This document shows, one piece after another, positions 21,166 to 29,959 of a stretch of 64,000 nucleotides of DNA. Every line of letters starts with the position of its first letter. The first letter of the stretch is position 1. A program made the position numbers and the translations under genes. The notes under the pieces were generated by a model that made no database searches, was not told where the DNA came from, and saw only the letters and a program-made list of their open reading frames with translations. Source of the DNA: Streptomyces sp. BHT-5-2 (GTDB lineage Bacteria; Actinomycetota; Actinomycetes; Streptomycetales; Streptomycetaceae); contig NZ_CP081496.1 in the NCBI RefSeq assembly GCF_019774615.1, positions 4,960,001-5,024,000 of the forward strand, read 5' to 3'.

Positions 21166-22299
21166 ATGTATGCAGCATCGTCCGCCGTGACCGCCCCCAC
21201 CCGGACGTATCGCCCGCACCCCCACGGGAGCGGGCCGTATCTCGATCCCTCCCCTTCCGCGGGGGCGGTGGCCGGCCTCCCCGGAGGACGGAACCGGCGG
21301 GCACAGGGAATGGGCACCCAACCGCTCAGCGGGAGACTCGACTTGTCCGGCCCCCAGGGCGCCCAGCTGCGCGCCGCCGTCGCCTCGGTGCACCGCATCT
21401 GCCCGGAGTTCAACCCGGTCCAGGTGCTGCGCCGCGGCGGGAAGTCCGTACTGCTCCTGGGGACGACCGGTCGGATGAGCGCCGTCGCCAAGTGTTTACT
21501 GGACCACTCCCCCGCGTGGGCCGAGAGCTTCCGGCAGGAAATAAGTGCATACCGGGCGTTCGTCCGGCACCGTCCGCCGGTGCGGGTGCCCCGGCTGGTG
21601 GCGGCCGACCCCGACAACTGCACGCTGGTCGTGGAGCGGATGCCGGGCCGGGTGGCGGCCCTGGCGCGGCACCCCTCCGAGGCCCCGCCGCGGGCCGATG
21701 TGCGGGCCGCACTGGCGGCGATCTGCCGGGTGAACGCCTGGCGTCCGCCCGCCGGGCTGTTCGACGCCCCGCTGGACTACGCGGGCCGGATCGGGCGCTA
21801 CCACGACCTGGGGCTGCTCACCGACCGCGACCTGGGCGACCTACAGAAGCTGCTGCACGGGCTGGCGCACACCCAGGGCCAGTTCTGCCACGGCGACGCA
21901 CTGCTGAACAACGTCCTGCTCTCGCCCGCCGGTCCGGTGCTGCTGGACTGGGACAACGCGGGCTGGTACCTGCCGGGTTACGACCTGGCGACGCTGTGGA
22001 CGGTGCTCGGCGACGCACCCGTGGCCCGCCGGCACATCAGCCAGCTGGCGCAGGCGGCGGGCACCCCCGCGCGGGATGCCTTCCTGGTGAACCTCATGCT
22101 GGTGCTCACCCGGGAGATCCGGCGGTACGAGACCGCGGTCCAGCGGACGATGCGGGAGCCCGCGCCGGCCACCACCGCGGGGGCCGGTCACCCCGGCGCG
22201 GCCGCGGCGGGCGAGGAGCAGCGGCTGCTGCTGCGCAGGCTGCACGACGACGCGCAGATGGCGCGGCGGGCGGTGCGGGCGGCGGTCGGCACCCGCTGA
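21166..22299 (+). CDS. Aminoglycoside-phosphotransferase-like kinase (APH family), TTA codon
   Basis: A 377-residue protein with the APH/choline-kinase fold. The Brenner motif CHGDALLNNVLL (about residue 244-255) and DWDNAGW (about 262-268) supply the catalytic Asp, the Asn and the metal-binding Asp. The nucleotide lobe begins near residue 65 after a disordered N-terminus. The phosphate acceptor is unknown. The ATG at 21166 is preceded by AAGGGA. A TTA leucine codon at 21496-21498 makes translation dependent on the bldA tRNA. It is divergent from the NsdA-type gene, and a strong hairpin follows at 22327-22363. Confidence 0.88.
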   Translation: MYAASSAVTAPTRTYRPHPHGSGPYLDPSPSAGAVAGLPGGRNRRAQGMGTQPLSGRLDLSGPQGAQLRAAVASVHRICPEFNPVQVLRRGGKSVLLLGTTGRMSAVAKCLLDHSPAWAESFRQEISAYRAFVRHRPPVRVPRLVAADPDNCTLVVERMPGRVAALARHPSEAPPRADVRAALAAICRVNAWRPPAGLFDAPLDYAGRIGRYHDLGLLTDRDLGDLQKLLHGLAHTQGQFCHGDALLNNVLLSPAGPVLLDWDNAGWYLPGYDLATLWTVLGDAPVARRHISQLAQAAGTPARDAFLVNLMLVLTREIRRYETAVQRTMREPAPATTAGAGHPGAAAAGEEQRLLLRRLHDDAQMARRAVRAAVGTR

Positions 22300-22630
22300 C
22301 CGCCGGGGCTGCCGAACGGGAGATCAGTGAGCGGCGCGCCCGGCTACGGGCCGCGCCGCTCACCCATGCGTTGGTCCATTCCACTGACGCCCCGCAGGTC
22401 CCGGCCCTGTGCCGGGAAGGCTCCTGGCACTGCTGTCCCGACATGCGAAATCCGCACCGGGTGCGGTGATTGACGGTGCGTCGGCAAACCTATGGTTCTC
22501 GGCCGACCTGAGGCTTACTCTCGGGTTCTCCCGCGCGACCGCGGCCTGGCCGGCTCACGCACCACCGGGCAGGCCCCTGGCACACCACCGTCACACCGTC
22601 CCGACCCGGGCCGGCTAGAAGGAGGCTGTT
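22300..22630 (+). promoter_or_regulatory. Intergenic region: terminator, then promoter region of the amidase gene
   Basis: The 331-base gap starts with the phosphotransferase terminator (22327-22363). Further on there is a TTGACG hexamer at 22470-22475 and TATGGT at 22491-22496, only 15 bp apart, so the promoter call is weak. AGAAGGAGG just before 22631 is the amidase ribosome site. I looked for a c-di-AMP (ydaO-type) riboswitch, which precedes some Streptomyces wall-hydrolase genes, and saw none. Confidence 0.4.
22327..22363. terminator. Hairpin terminator after the phosphotransferase gene
   Basis: A perfect 12-bp stem, GTGAGCGGCGCG (22327-22338) paired with 22352-22363, with a 13-base loop, 28 bases after the phosphotransferase stop. 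There is no T-run. Confidence 0.75.
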
Positions 22631-24655
22631 TTGCGAGGATCCGCACCGGAAGACGCGCCGAGAACCCGCCACCCCGCCCTACGCAGATCCGCCACCGCCG
22701 TCGCCGCCGCGGCGCTGCTGCTGCCGCTGGTCTCCGCGGCCCCGTCCGCGGGCGCCGACCGGCCCCCGTCCGGCTCCGGCGCCCTCCAGCGGGCCTTCGG
22801 GGAGGCCGCCGCGCGCTACCACGTCCCGCGCAGCGTGCTGATGGGCGTCGCGTATCTGGAGTCGCGCTGGGACGGCCACGGTGGCGCGCCCAGTGTGTCC
22901 GGGGGGTACGGGCCGATGCACCTGACCGACGCCCGGGCGGCCGTGACGCGGGCGCCGGAGTTCGCCACGGACGGCGGGGACGCGCGCGGCGACGGCGCCC
23001 GGCCGCTCCGGGCGGCCGGGCAGTCGCGGTCCCGGCGGGTGGCGCTGCCCGTCGAACTCCCGGCCCGGCTGCGCACCTTGCCCAGCGCGGCGAAGCTCAC
23101 CGGGCTGCCGGCGGCGCGGCTGCGCAGCGATCCGGCCGCGAACGTGCTCGGCGGCGCCGCGCTGCTGGCCGCCGCCCAGCGCGCGCTGGGGCTGCCGGCC
23201 AGCAGCGACCCGGGCAAGTGGTACGCGGCGGTGGCGCGCTACGGCGGCGAGGACGATCCGCGCAGCGGCGCGACGTTCGCCCGGGACGTCTTCGCGGTGA
23301 TGCGGCAGGGGCAGCGCCGCACCACCGACGCGGGGCAGCGGGTCACGCTGGCGGCCGCGCCGCGGCTGGCCGCCGACGCCGCCCAGGAACGGCGTCTCAC
23401 CAGCGCCGCCGCGGCCCTGCGGGCCGCCACCCGCGGTGCCGGCGGGGCGCTGGAGTGCCCCTGGACCGTCGCCTGCGAGTCCTGGCCGGCGCCCTACGAG
23501 CAGTACGACAACGACACCAACTACGGCAACCACGATCTGGCCGACCGGCCCAAGGACCAGAAGATCGACGCGATCGTCATCCATGACACCGAGGGGTCGT
23601 GGGAGACCACCCTGCGGCTGATCAAGGACCCCAAGTACGTGTCCTGGCACTACACCGTGCGCTCCGCGGACGGGCTGATCGCCCAGCACGTGCCGACCAA
23701 GGACGTCGCCTGGCACGCGGGCAACTGGTACGTGAACTCGCACTCGATCGGCGTCGAGCACGAGGGGTTCCTGGCCGCGCCGGACGCCTGGTACACGGAG
23801 GCGATGTACCGCGCCTCGGCCCGGCTGGTGAAGTACCTGGCGAAGGAGTACCGCATCCCGCTGGACCGGCAGCACATCCTGGGCCACGACAACGTCCCGG
23901 GCACGGTCCCCTCGACGATCGCGGGGATGCACACCGACCCCGGTCCGTACTGGGACTGGGCGCACTACTTCGCGCTGCTGGGCCGGCCGTTCAAGCGCAC
24001 CGCGGGCCCGCACGGCGGCCTGGTCACCATCCGGCCGTCCTACGCCCTCAACCGCCCGGTCTACACCGACTGCGAGAAGGCCGGGCAGCCCTGTGCGCCG
24101 CACGGGTCCGGCGCGGTGCGGCTGTACACCGCGCCCAGCGAGAGCGCGCCGCTGGTCAAGGACATCGGGCTGCACCCGGACGGCTCGGCGAGCACGACCG
24201 GGGTGAACGACACCGGGGCGCGGGCGACGACCGGCCAGCGGTTCGCGGTGGCGGGCCGGGCCGGTGACTGGACGGCGATCTGGTATCTGGGGCAGCAGGC
24301 GTGGTTCCACAACCCGCGTTCGCATCCGACGGCGGTGAACGCCAAGGGGCTGGTGGTCACGCCGAAGGCGGGCCGGGCGGAGATCCCGGTCTACGGGCGG
24401 GCGTATCCGGAGCAGACGGCGTATCCGTCGCAGGTGCCGGTGCAGGCGGTGACCCCGCTGCCGTACACGCTGCTCGCGGGCCAGCGGTACGCGGTCGGCG
24501 GGCGGGTGCAGTCGGAGTACTTCTACTCGCCGACCTTCGACATCACCAAGCATGCGATCGTCCGCGGCCAGGACGTGTACTACGAGATCCAGCTCGGGCA
24601 CCGGGTCGGCTATGTGCGGGCGGCCGACGTGGACGTCCGGTCCTCGGAGTCGTAG
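22631..24655 (+). CDS. Secreted N-acetylmuramoyl-L-alanine amidase
   Basis: A 674-residue exported peptidoglycan hydrolase. A signal peptide covers about 1-43 (hydrophobic AVAAAALLLPLVSAAPSAGA). Residues about 55-105 resemble a lytic-transglycosylase-like helical module (YHVPRSVLMGVAYLESRWDG). The Amidase_2/PGRP domain lies at about 310-450, with VIHDTEGSW and GMHTDPGPYWDW giving the two zinc-binding histidines and WHAGNWYVNSHSIGVEHEG typical of the fold. Two SH3-like wall-binding segments make up the C-terminus. The start is TTG 22631, chosen because AGAAGGAGG stands at the right distance. It cuts the amide bond between muramic acid and the stem peptide. Confidence 0.94.
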   Translation: MRGSAPEDAPRTRHPALRRSATAVAAAALLLPLVSAAPSAGADRPPSGSGALQRAFGEAAARYHVPRSVLMGVAYLESRWDGHGGAPSVSGGYGPMHLTDARAAVTRAPEFATDGGDARGDGARPLRAAGQSRSRRVALPVELPARLRTLPSAAKLTGLPAARLRSDPAANVLGGAALLAAAQRALGLPASSDPGKWYAAVARYGGEDDPRSGATFARDVFAVMRQGQRRTTDAGQRVTLAAAPRLAADAAQERRLTSAAAALRAATRGAGGALECPWTVACESWPAPYEQYDNDTNYGNHDLADRPKDQKIDAIVIHDTEGSWETTLRLIKDPKYVSWHYTVRSADGLIAQHVPTKDVAWHAGNWYVNSHSIGVEHEGFLAAPDAWYTEAMYRASARLVKYLAKEYRIPLDRQHILGHDNVPGTVPSTIAGMHTDPGPYWDWAHYFALLGRPFKRTAGPHGGLVTIRPSYALNRPVYTDCEKAGQPCAPHGSGAVRLYTAPSESAPLVKDIGLHPDGSASTTGVNDTGARATTGQRFAVAGRAGDWTAIWYLGQQAWFHNPRSHPTAVNAKGLVVTPKAGRAEIPVYGRAYPEQTAYPSQVPVQAVTPLPYTLLAGQRYAVGGRVQSEYFYSPTFDITKHAIVRGQDVYYEIQLGHRVGYVRAADVDVRSSES

Positions 24656-24678
24656 CCCGGGAGCGGCCGGGAACGCCG

Positions 24679-24717
24679 ACGCGCCCGGTGGTGGCCCTGG
24701 GGCCCCGCCGGGCGCGT
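24679..24717. terminator. Bidirectional hairpin terminator
   Basis: ACGCGCCCGG (24679-24688) pairs perfectly with 24708-24717 in the 88-base gap between the convergent amidase and 166-residue protein genes. The loop is G/C rich and can extend the stem. Confidence 0.7.
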
Positions 24718-24743
24718 GGTGTGTGCGCAGCCGGTCCTGCCGA

Positions 24744-25244
24744 TCAGCCCTGCTGGAAGAGCTCCGCCGGGAGCGGCTTGAGCAGGGCGTAGAGGTCGTC
24801 GGTGATCGGGCGGTCCCAACTGGCGATGGTCACCAGCACGCCGTCGTCGCGGTCGAACTGCACGCAGGAGATGCGGCCCTCGGAGCACTTGACGCGCTTG
24901 ACGATCAGGAGGTTGTCCTGGTGCATCACGGGGGTGTCCTCGGTCTCGACGACCGTCACCGGTTCGTCGTTGCCGAGCGCCGCGAGCAGCTGGGCCACCT
25001 CGAAGGGCACCTGGTCCCCCTCGACCTCGCGGGCCGGGGAGCCCTCCGGCAGGTTGCCGATGATCATCGCCGGGCCGCGGCCGCCGAACAGGTCGTAACG
25101 GAGGAACACGCCCTGGCAGCTCCCGTCGGGCGCGGGCAGCAGCCCGGCCCCGAGATTGCCGGGCCAGTCGCCCGGGTCCATGGCGAGTACGTCGAAGTCT
25201 GGACCGGCGGGCGTGGCTGCGCTGCGGCGACGGAGGAAGGACAT
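24744..25244 (-). CDS. Conserved hypothetical protein (166 residues)
   Basis: A soluble acidic 166-residue protein of a kind common in Streptomyces. The N-terminal SFLRRRSAA tail is basic; the rest alternates short strands and helices (FLRYDLFGGRGPAMIIGNLP, then VAQLLAALGNDEPV and ITDDLYALLKPLPAELF). No catalytic motif or membrane segment is seen, and no function can be given. ATG 25244 follows an in-frame stretch belonging to a decayed gene, so the start was placed where the conserved-looking protein begins. Confidence 0.85.
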   Translation of the reverse strand: MSFLRRRSAATPAGPDFDVLAMDPGDWPGNLGAGLLPAPDGSCQGVFLRYDLFGGRGPAMIIGNLPEGSPAREVEGDQVPFEVAQLLAALGNDEPVTVVETEDTPVMHQDNLLIVKRVKCSEGRISCVQFDRDDGVLVTIASWDRPITDDLYALLKPLPAELFQQG

Positions 25245-25309
25245 GCCGCCATCGTACGTGGCCCGGCCCGGCGCACGTCCGTGGCGGTGTGCGGAGCCCG
25301 TGGTCGAAC

Positions 25310-25823
25310 TCCCGTGGTTCGCCCGGAGGGCGGGGCGGGCGACGCGGGCGCGGTTGCCGCAGGAGGGTTTGCACCGTTCCTGGCGGGCGGGGTCCTTGAC
25401 GAAGTACCGCACCCAGCGCGGGGCGGGGCAGGCCCGGAGCCGGTCGCGGCCGGGGCCGCCGAGGAAGGCGGGGGGAGGCCCGGGCCAGGGCGGCGACGAG
25501 CCGGTCGGCGGCGGGTGGGGAGCCGGTCGGGAGGTCGCGCAGCACGGGGGCGCGTCGGCGTCCCGGGTGAGCCCGGGGGTGGTGGGGACCCGGGCGGCGG
25601 CGTTCAGCCGGGCGAGCGCCTCGTCCTCGGGGAGCAGTCGGCGGAGCGCCGGGCGGGCCCGGGCGGACGGCGCGGGCGAACAGCGAGCGGGCGGCGGCCC
25701 GGAGCTCCCGACGGCGGTGAGCAGTGCCCGGTCCGTCGGGGGCGGGCCGTCCTCGGCGCCGTCCAGTGCGGCGGTGTGGGCGGCGATCCGAGCGGCGGGG
25801 TCGGGCAGCTCACCCCCGAGCAT
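25310..25823 (-). pseudogene. Decayed CGNR zinc-finger (ABATE-domain) protein gene
   Basis: Recognisable pieces of a CGNR-type zinc-finger regulator occur in two different minus-strand frames. In one frame are MLGGELPDPAARI, LLPEDEALARLNAAARV and RDRLRACPAPRWVRYFVKDP followed by CKPSCGNRARVAR. In another are ELRAAARSLFARAVRPGPP and VLRDLPTGSPPAADRLVAAL. Joined in order they give a near-complete family member, so the gene has suffered at least four frameshifts. The C-terminal frame also has no stop of its own and runs into the next gene. Confidence 0.75.
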
Positions 25824-25835
25824 CGCCGGATTGCG

Positions 25836-26163
25836 CGGGGCACTGCCGGTCTGGTGGCGGGAGCTGGTGATCCACACGGCGGACGCCCGGCTCGGTCCCG
25901 GAACGGACCGGTGGCCGCGGGAGCTGTGCCACCACCTCCTGGAGTATCCGGCTCCGCGTGCGCCCGAGGGCGTCCGGCTGGTGCCGGTACCGGTGGACGA
26001 CGCCGCGGCGGTGCGCCGGTACGGTCCGGCCGGCGGGCCGGTGGTGACCGTGCGCGGTCCGCTCACCGCGCCGGCGGCCTGGCCGGCCGGCCGCGCCCCG
26101 CAGACCCCGCTCGACTGCGAGCGTGCGGGGGCCGCCGCGCCGCTGCCCACGCTGCGGCCCTGA
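25836..26163 (+). pseudogene. C-terminal remnant of a maleylpyruvate-isomerase-family mycothiol-dependent protein
   Basis: The plus-strand frame encodes PVWWRELVIHTADARLGPG and, after about 45 residues, GGPVVTVRGPLTAPAAWPAG and TPLDCERAGAAAPLPTLRP. This matches the C-terminal domain of the DinB-like mycothiol-dependent maleylpyruvate isomerase family. The N-terminal two thirds, with the metal-binding histidines, are missing; the sequence upstream is the decayed CGNR gene on the other strand. No start codon with a ribosome site is visible, so I treat it as a remnant. Confidence 0.65.
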
Positions 26164-26229
26164 CCGTAAATGCCGCGCCCCGCGCCGGGTCTCAACTGCG
26201 GCCGACCGGAGGGCGATTACGATGCCCCC

Positions 26230-27528
26230 ATGGTGTATGCGGACTGGGGGGACCCGCAGCGCACGCTGGCTGTGGCGACGGAGCTGATGCGGGCGCCCCT
26301 GAAGGAGATCCTGTCCACGCTGTCGGCCGCGCTGGCCGACCTCGTCCCCCACGAGGCCCTGGTGATGCTCACCGGGGACTGTCCCAAGTCGGCCAACTGG
26401 GGGCACGGCGACGCCGGGTTGACGGGTGAGGTCACCACGGCCGAGCTGGCGATGCTCGCCACCCAGGTCGACGTCGGCCGGCCGTGGTGGGGGCCGGCCG
26501 CGCTGGCCGGGGCGGCGCGGCCGGTGCTGGCGGTCGCCTCGGCTCCGCCGGGGTCGGCCGGGGCGCTGCTGGCCGTGGTGGTCTCCGCCGGGCGCGCGCC
26601 GGAGCCCGAAGTGCTGGCGCTGGTCCAGCAGCTGTGGGATCTGGCCACCGCGCGGGTGATCGATCTGCTGCCCGGGGAGGTGCCGGTCGACATGGCGGCC
26701 CCGTGGATCGCCAACAGCGAGCGGGCCCGGGCGGTGGCCGACGCGACCGACGCGCACATCGCCACCCTCACCGCCCTGCTGGGCGTTCTGCGCAGCCGCA
26801 CGCTGGAGGACGGGGTCGCCCGGCGGACCGCCACGGACGTCGCGGTCGCCGCGCTGGTCGAGCTGCGGGCCACCGACGAGGACGCGCAACTGCCGCCCGA
26901 GGAGAGCCTCCAGGACGCGTTCGGGCGGCTGACGGACATGCTCAGCCTGCTCTCCCGCCACGGCGAGGTCACCCTGGAGTACTCCGCGCCCGGCAGCCCG
27001 CGGCGGCTGATCCCCTCGGACATCGCGCGGGCCGCCCGCACCACGGCGCGCGGCACGGTGCTGACGATGCTGGAGCAGGGCGGCGTCGAGCGGATCCGGG
27101 TGAGCTGGGAGGTCGGGGAGACCGAGCTGCGCACGGTGATCCGCGACGACGGGCCGGGCACGCTCGCCGCGGAGGCGCTGGCCGTGCACCGGCTCACCGA
27201 CCGGGTCGTCGCGCTGGGCGGGACGCTGACGGTGGACGCGGTGCCGGCGTGGGGGACGATCGTCACCGTGCGGCTGCCGCTGGCCGCGCCGGACGTCCCG
27301 CGCAGCGATCCGCTGAGCGGGCTGCACCCCCGGGAGCTGGACGTGCTCCGCCATCTGGTCCACGGCCACCGGAACCGCGCGATCGCCGAGGCGCTGCACA
27401 TCAGCGAACACACCGTCAAGTTCCATGTGGGAAGGATCCTCAAGAAGCTGGAGGTGCGCTCGCGCGGCGAGGCCGCAGCGCTGGCCCGCGCCGCGGGCTT
27501 CCCGGCCGCTGCGTCGCTGGTGCACTGA
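26230..27528 (+). CDS. LuxR-type regulator with sensor-kinase-like ATPase module
   Basis: A 432-residue cytoplasmic regulator. Residues about 1-190 look like a GAF-type sensor. Residues 190-260 form helices like a dimerisation region, and about 265-355 resemble a HATPase domain (TVIRDDGPGTLAAEAL carries the N/G1-like part, and GGTLTVDAVPAWGTIVTVRL ends it). A LuxR/GerE helix-turn-helix closes the protein at about 370-425 (LHPRELDVLRHLVHG, ALHISEHTVKFHVGRILKKL). Such fusions of a kinase-like core to an output domain occur in Streptomyces. It sits next to the polyketide cluster but nothing links it to the cluster's promoters. ATG 26230 is chosen for length; GTG 26233 is an alternative. Confidence 0.87.
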   Translation: MVYADWGDPQRTLAVATELMRAPLKEILSTLSAALADLVPHEALVMLTGDCPKSANWGHGDAGLTGEVTTAELAMLATQVDVGRPWWGPAALAGAARPVLAVASAPPGSAGALLAVVVSAGRAPEPEVLALVQQLWDLATARVIDLLPGEVPVDMAAPWIANSERARAVADATDAHIATLTALLGVLRSRTLEDGVARRTATDVAVAALVELRATDEDAQLPPEESLQDAFGRLTDMLSLLSRHGEVTLEYSAPGSPRRLIPSDIARAARTTARGTVLTMLEQGGVERIRVSWEVGETELRTVIRDDGPGTLAAEALAVHRLTDRVVALGGTLTVDAVPAWGTIVTVRLPLAAPDVPRSDPLSGLHPRELDVLRHLVHGHRNRAIAEALHISEHTVKFHVGRILKKLEVRSRGEAAALARAAGFPAAASLVH

Positions 27529-27553
27529 CCCGCCGTACTGGCGCGCCGCGCGC

Positions 27554-28501
27554 TCAGGGTATGAGGACGACCTTGCCCATGGTGGAGCCCGATTCGATGA
27601 GCCGGTGTGCGCGGGCGGCGTCGGACAGCGGCAAGGTGTGGGCGAGGTGCACCCGCAGGGCGCCGGAGTCGGCCAGGTCGGCCAGTGCCGCGAGGCCGAC
27701 GTGGTCCGGCTCGGCGGTGACGCCCAGGCACCGCAGTCCGCGGTCGGCCGCCGCGCGCGCCAGCTCCGCGTTCCGCATCTCGACGATGGTGACCAGGGTG
27801 CCGCCCGGCCGCAGCACGTCCAGGGAGCGCAGCGCGGTGTCACCGCCCACGGTGTCCAGGACGACGTCCACGTCCCGGGCGGCGTCCGCGAAGTCCGTGG
27901 TGCGGTAGTCGATCACCTCGGCGGCGCCCAGCGCCCGGACGAAGTCGGCCTTGGCGGCGCTGGCGGTGGTCAGGACCTCGGCCCCGCGGGCCCTTGCCAC
28001 CTGGAGCGCGAGGTGGCCGACGCCGCCCCCGCCGGCGTGGACCAGGACCCGCTGCCCGGCACCGACCCCGACCGCGTCCACCAGGGCCTGCCAGGCGGTC
28101 AGCCCGGCGAGCGGCAGCGCGGCGGTGTGCGGATGGTCCAACGACGCCGGTTTGCGGGCGAGTTGACGGGACGGCGCGGTGACGTACTCGGCGTAGCCGC
28201 CGGCGGCCCGCGGCATGAGCGGCATGCCGAAGACCTCGTCGCCGACGGCGAACCGGGTGACTCCCGGCGCGACCTCCTCGACCACGCCGGAGACGTCCCA
28301 GCCGACGACGAACGGCGGTGGGCCCAGCAGCGGGATGGTGCCGGAGCGGACGTGCGCGTCGATGGGGTTCACCCCGGCCGCCCGCACCCGCACCAGGACC
28401 TCGTTGAGCAGCGGCCGCGGGCGGTCGGCCGCGGCCGGCTCCAGCACCTCGGGGCCGCCGAACGACCGCTGGGTGACGATGTGCATCCGGTCGGCCGTCA
28501 C
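27554..28501 (-). CDS. MDR-family NADP-dependent oxidoreductase (zinc-free quinone-reductase type)
   Basis: A 315-residue medium-chain dehydrogenase/reductase. A GroES-like domain (about 1-120) is followed by a Rossmann domain with VLVHAGGGGVGHLALQVA near 140-158. The zinc ligands of true alcohol dehydrogenases are absent, which puts it with quinone reductases and enoyl reductases such as ActVI-ORF2 of the actinorhodin pathway. It is the last gene of the nine-gene polyketide operon. GTG 28501 overlaps the stop of the SnoaL-like gene. The likely role is tailoring reduction of an enone or quinone intermediate. Confidence 0.9.
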   Translation of the reverse strand: MTADRMHIVTQRSFGGPEVLEPAAADRPRPLLNEVLVRVRAAGVNPIDAHVRSGTIPLLGPPPFVVGWDVSGVVEEVAPGVTRFAVGDEVFGMPLMPRAAGGYAEYVTAPSRQLARKPASLDHPHTAALPLAGLTAWQALVDAVGVGAGQRVLVHAGGGGVGHLALQVARARGAEVLTTASAAKADFVRALGAAEVIDYRTTDFADAARDVDVVLDTVGGDTALRSLDVLRPGGTLVTIVEMRNAELARAAADRGLRCLGVTAEPDHVGLAALADLADSGALRVHLAHTLPLSDAARAHRLIESGSTMGKVVLIP

Positions 28502-28896
28502 CGGGCGTCCGCGATCATCGCGTCGAGGGTGGTGCCCTCGGGGACGGCCTGTCCCACGTCCCAGTGCTCGGCGAGTCTGCCGTCCGCGATCCGCCACAGG
28601 TCCACCACGATCACCGGCGGGGCGTCGGGAGCGACCCGGACGACGCCGTGGGTCCACACCTGGTCGCCCTCGGCGAGCACACGGTGGATCGTCAGGGCGA
28701 AGTCGGGGAACGGCGTGGCGGCGTGCTCCCGGAAACTGTCGATCGTCCGGTCCGGGCCGACGCCGGCGCCCGGGTGGTGGTTGGTGAAGTCCTCGGTGAG
28801 CAGCGCTCGCGCCCGGTCGAAGTCCTTCTCGTTGTAGAAGAGGCGGATGAACTCGGCGACGAGTTCCTTGTTGGCCTTCAAGAAGCCGGACTGCAT
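28498..28896 (-). CDS. SnoaL-like protein (ester cyclase / NTF2 fold)
   Basis: A 132-residue protein of the NTF2-like fold, SnoaL subgroup. Marks are VAEFIRLFYNEKDFDRARAL at the N-terminus, NHHPGAGVG near 39-47 and AEHWDVGQ near 110. Members act as polyketide cyclases or hydroxylase partners, or have non-enzymatic roles. It lies between the O-methyltransferase and the MDR reductase in the polyketide operon, 37 bases from the former and overlapping the latter. It may cyclise or rearrange a late intermediate; the exact step cannot be read. Confidence 0.88.
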   Translation of the reverse strand: MQSGFLKANKELVAEFIRLFYNEKDFDRARALLTEDFTNHHPGAGVGPDRTIDSFREHAATPFPDFALTIHRVLAEGDQVWTHGVVRVAPDAPPVIVVDLWRIADGRLAEHWDVGQAVPEGTTLDAMIADAR

Positions 28897-28933
28897 CGGT
28901 GGTTTTCCTTCCTCGTGCCTGGCTGTCGTTCCG

Positions 28934-29959
28934 TCATTCCTTGATGCCGACCACGATCGAGTCCGGGCCGACGAGGTGCTCGCTCCAGGTGCGGCCGAAG
29001 CCCGCCTCGGCCATCCAGGCCCGGCACTCGCGTGCGGTGTAGCCGAAGCCTCCGTCGGTGACCGCGCGCATGGTCAGGCTCATCAGCAGGGCGAAGGCGT
29101 TCTCGGACCGGTCGTCGTCGATGAGCGAGTCGTAGACGACGACCGCGCCGCCGGTGGGCAGGGCCTGCCATGCCTTCTTCAGCAGCAGCCGCTTCTTCTC
29201 CAGGTCCCAGTTGTGCAGGATGTGGCCGAAGGTGAAGGCATCGGCCCGGGGGAAATCATCGGCGAAGAAGTCGCCGCCGGCGAACGTCAGCCGCTCTTTC
29301 AGGCCATGGGCGCGGACGTACTCGTCGAAGACCGGACCGGCCGCCGGCAGGTCGAAGCCGACGCCGGTCAGATGCGGATTGGCCAGCAGGACCTGCACCG
29401 CCAGATCGCCCTGGGCGGTGCCCATGTCGGCCACGGTCCGGTAGTCCCGCCACGGCACCTGCCGGGCGATGGCGCGGTTGGCGGTGTGGCTGATGCCGGT
29501 CATGGACGCGAGGAACTGCTTCAGGCGCACGGGGTCGGCGTAGAGGGCGTCGTAGGTGTCCAGCTCGCTGGACTGCGACTCGTCGTGCGGCCGTCCGGTG
29601 AGCAGGGTGTCGGTCAGGTGGTGGTAGATGCCGTACAGCCGGGAGTTGGCCATCTCCAGCAGGCCGCCGAGGTGGGCGTAGTCCGGCTTGTCGCGGTCGA
29701 GGAAGGCGTCGGCGTCCGCGGCGTTGTGGTAGACGCCGTCCACCCGCCGCAGCAGGCCCAGCGCGACCAGGGTGTCGAGGAAGTCCTGCGCCGCGCGCGG
29801 GTGCAGGCCCAGCCGGCCGGACAGCGCCGGGCCGTCCGCGGGGGCCTTGGCGAGTTCGGTGAACACGCCGAGTTCGACGGCGCTCAGCAGCGTCTTGGAC
29901 GCCTGGAAGGCCATGCCGAGTTCGAGGATGCGGTCGGGGGTCGGTCCGGGCTGGCTCAC
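28934..29959 (-). CDS. SAM-dependent O-methyltransferase (acetylserotonin/TcmO type)
   Basis: A 341-residue small-molecule O-methyltransferase. The N-terminal dimerisation winged helix (about 10-100: FQASKTLLSAVELGVFTELA) precedes the Rossmann SAM domain (VADMGTAQGDLAVQVLLANP at about 165-185). DADAFTFGHILHNWD supplies the usual histidine-aspartate region. GTG 29959 has an AGGAG ribosome site and overlaps the stop of the oxygenase upstream. It most likely methylates a phenolic hydroxyl of the polyketide. Confidence 0.92.
   Translation of the reverse strand: MSQPGPTPDRILELGMAFQASKTLLSAVELGVFTELAKAPADGPALSGRLGLHPRAAQDFLDTLVALGLLRRVDGVYHNAADADAFLDRDKPDYAHLGGLLEMANSRLYGIYHHLTDTLLTGRPHDESQSSELDTYDALYADPVRLKQFLASMTGISHTANRAIARQVPWRDYRTVADMGTAQGDLAVQVLLANPHLTGVGFDLPAAGPVFDEYVRAHGLKERLTFAGGDFFADDFPRADAFTFGHILHNWDLEKKRLLLKKAWQALPTGGAVVVYDSLIDDDRSENAFALLMSLTMRAVTDGGFGYTARECRAWMAEAGFGRTWSEHLVGPDSIVVGIKE

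Noticed and set aside
22364..22630. A c-di-AMP (ydaO-type) riboswitch before the secreted amidase gene.
   Set aside because: The leader lacks the conserved ydaO core sequences and pairing pattern I know from Streptomyces wall-hydrolase genes.
24744..26195. A single long minus-strand protein of 483 residues joining the CGNR remnant to the 166-residue protein.
   Set aside because: The CGNR family sequence is split between two frames, and the 166-residue part is a complete conserved-type protein with its own ATG. The fusion results from loss of frame and stop.
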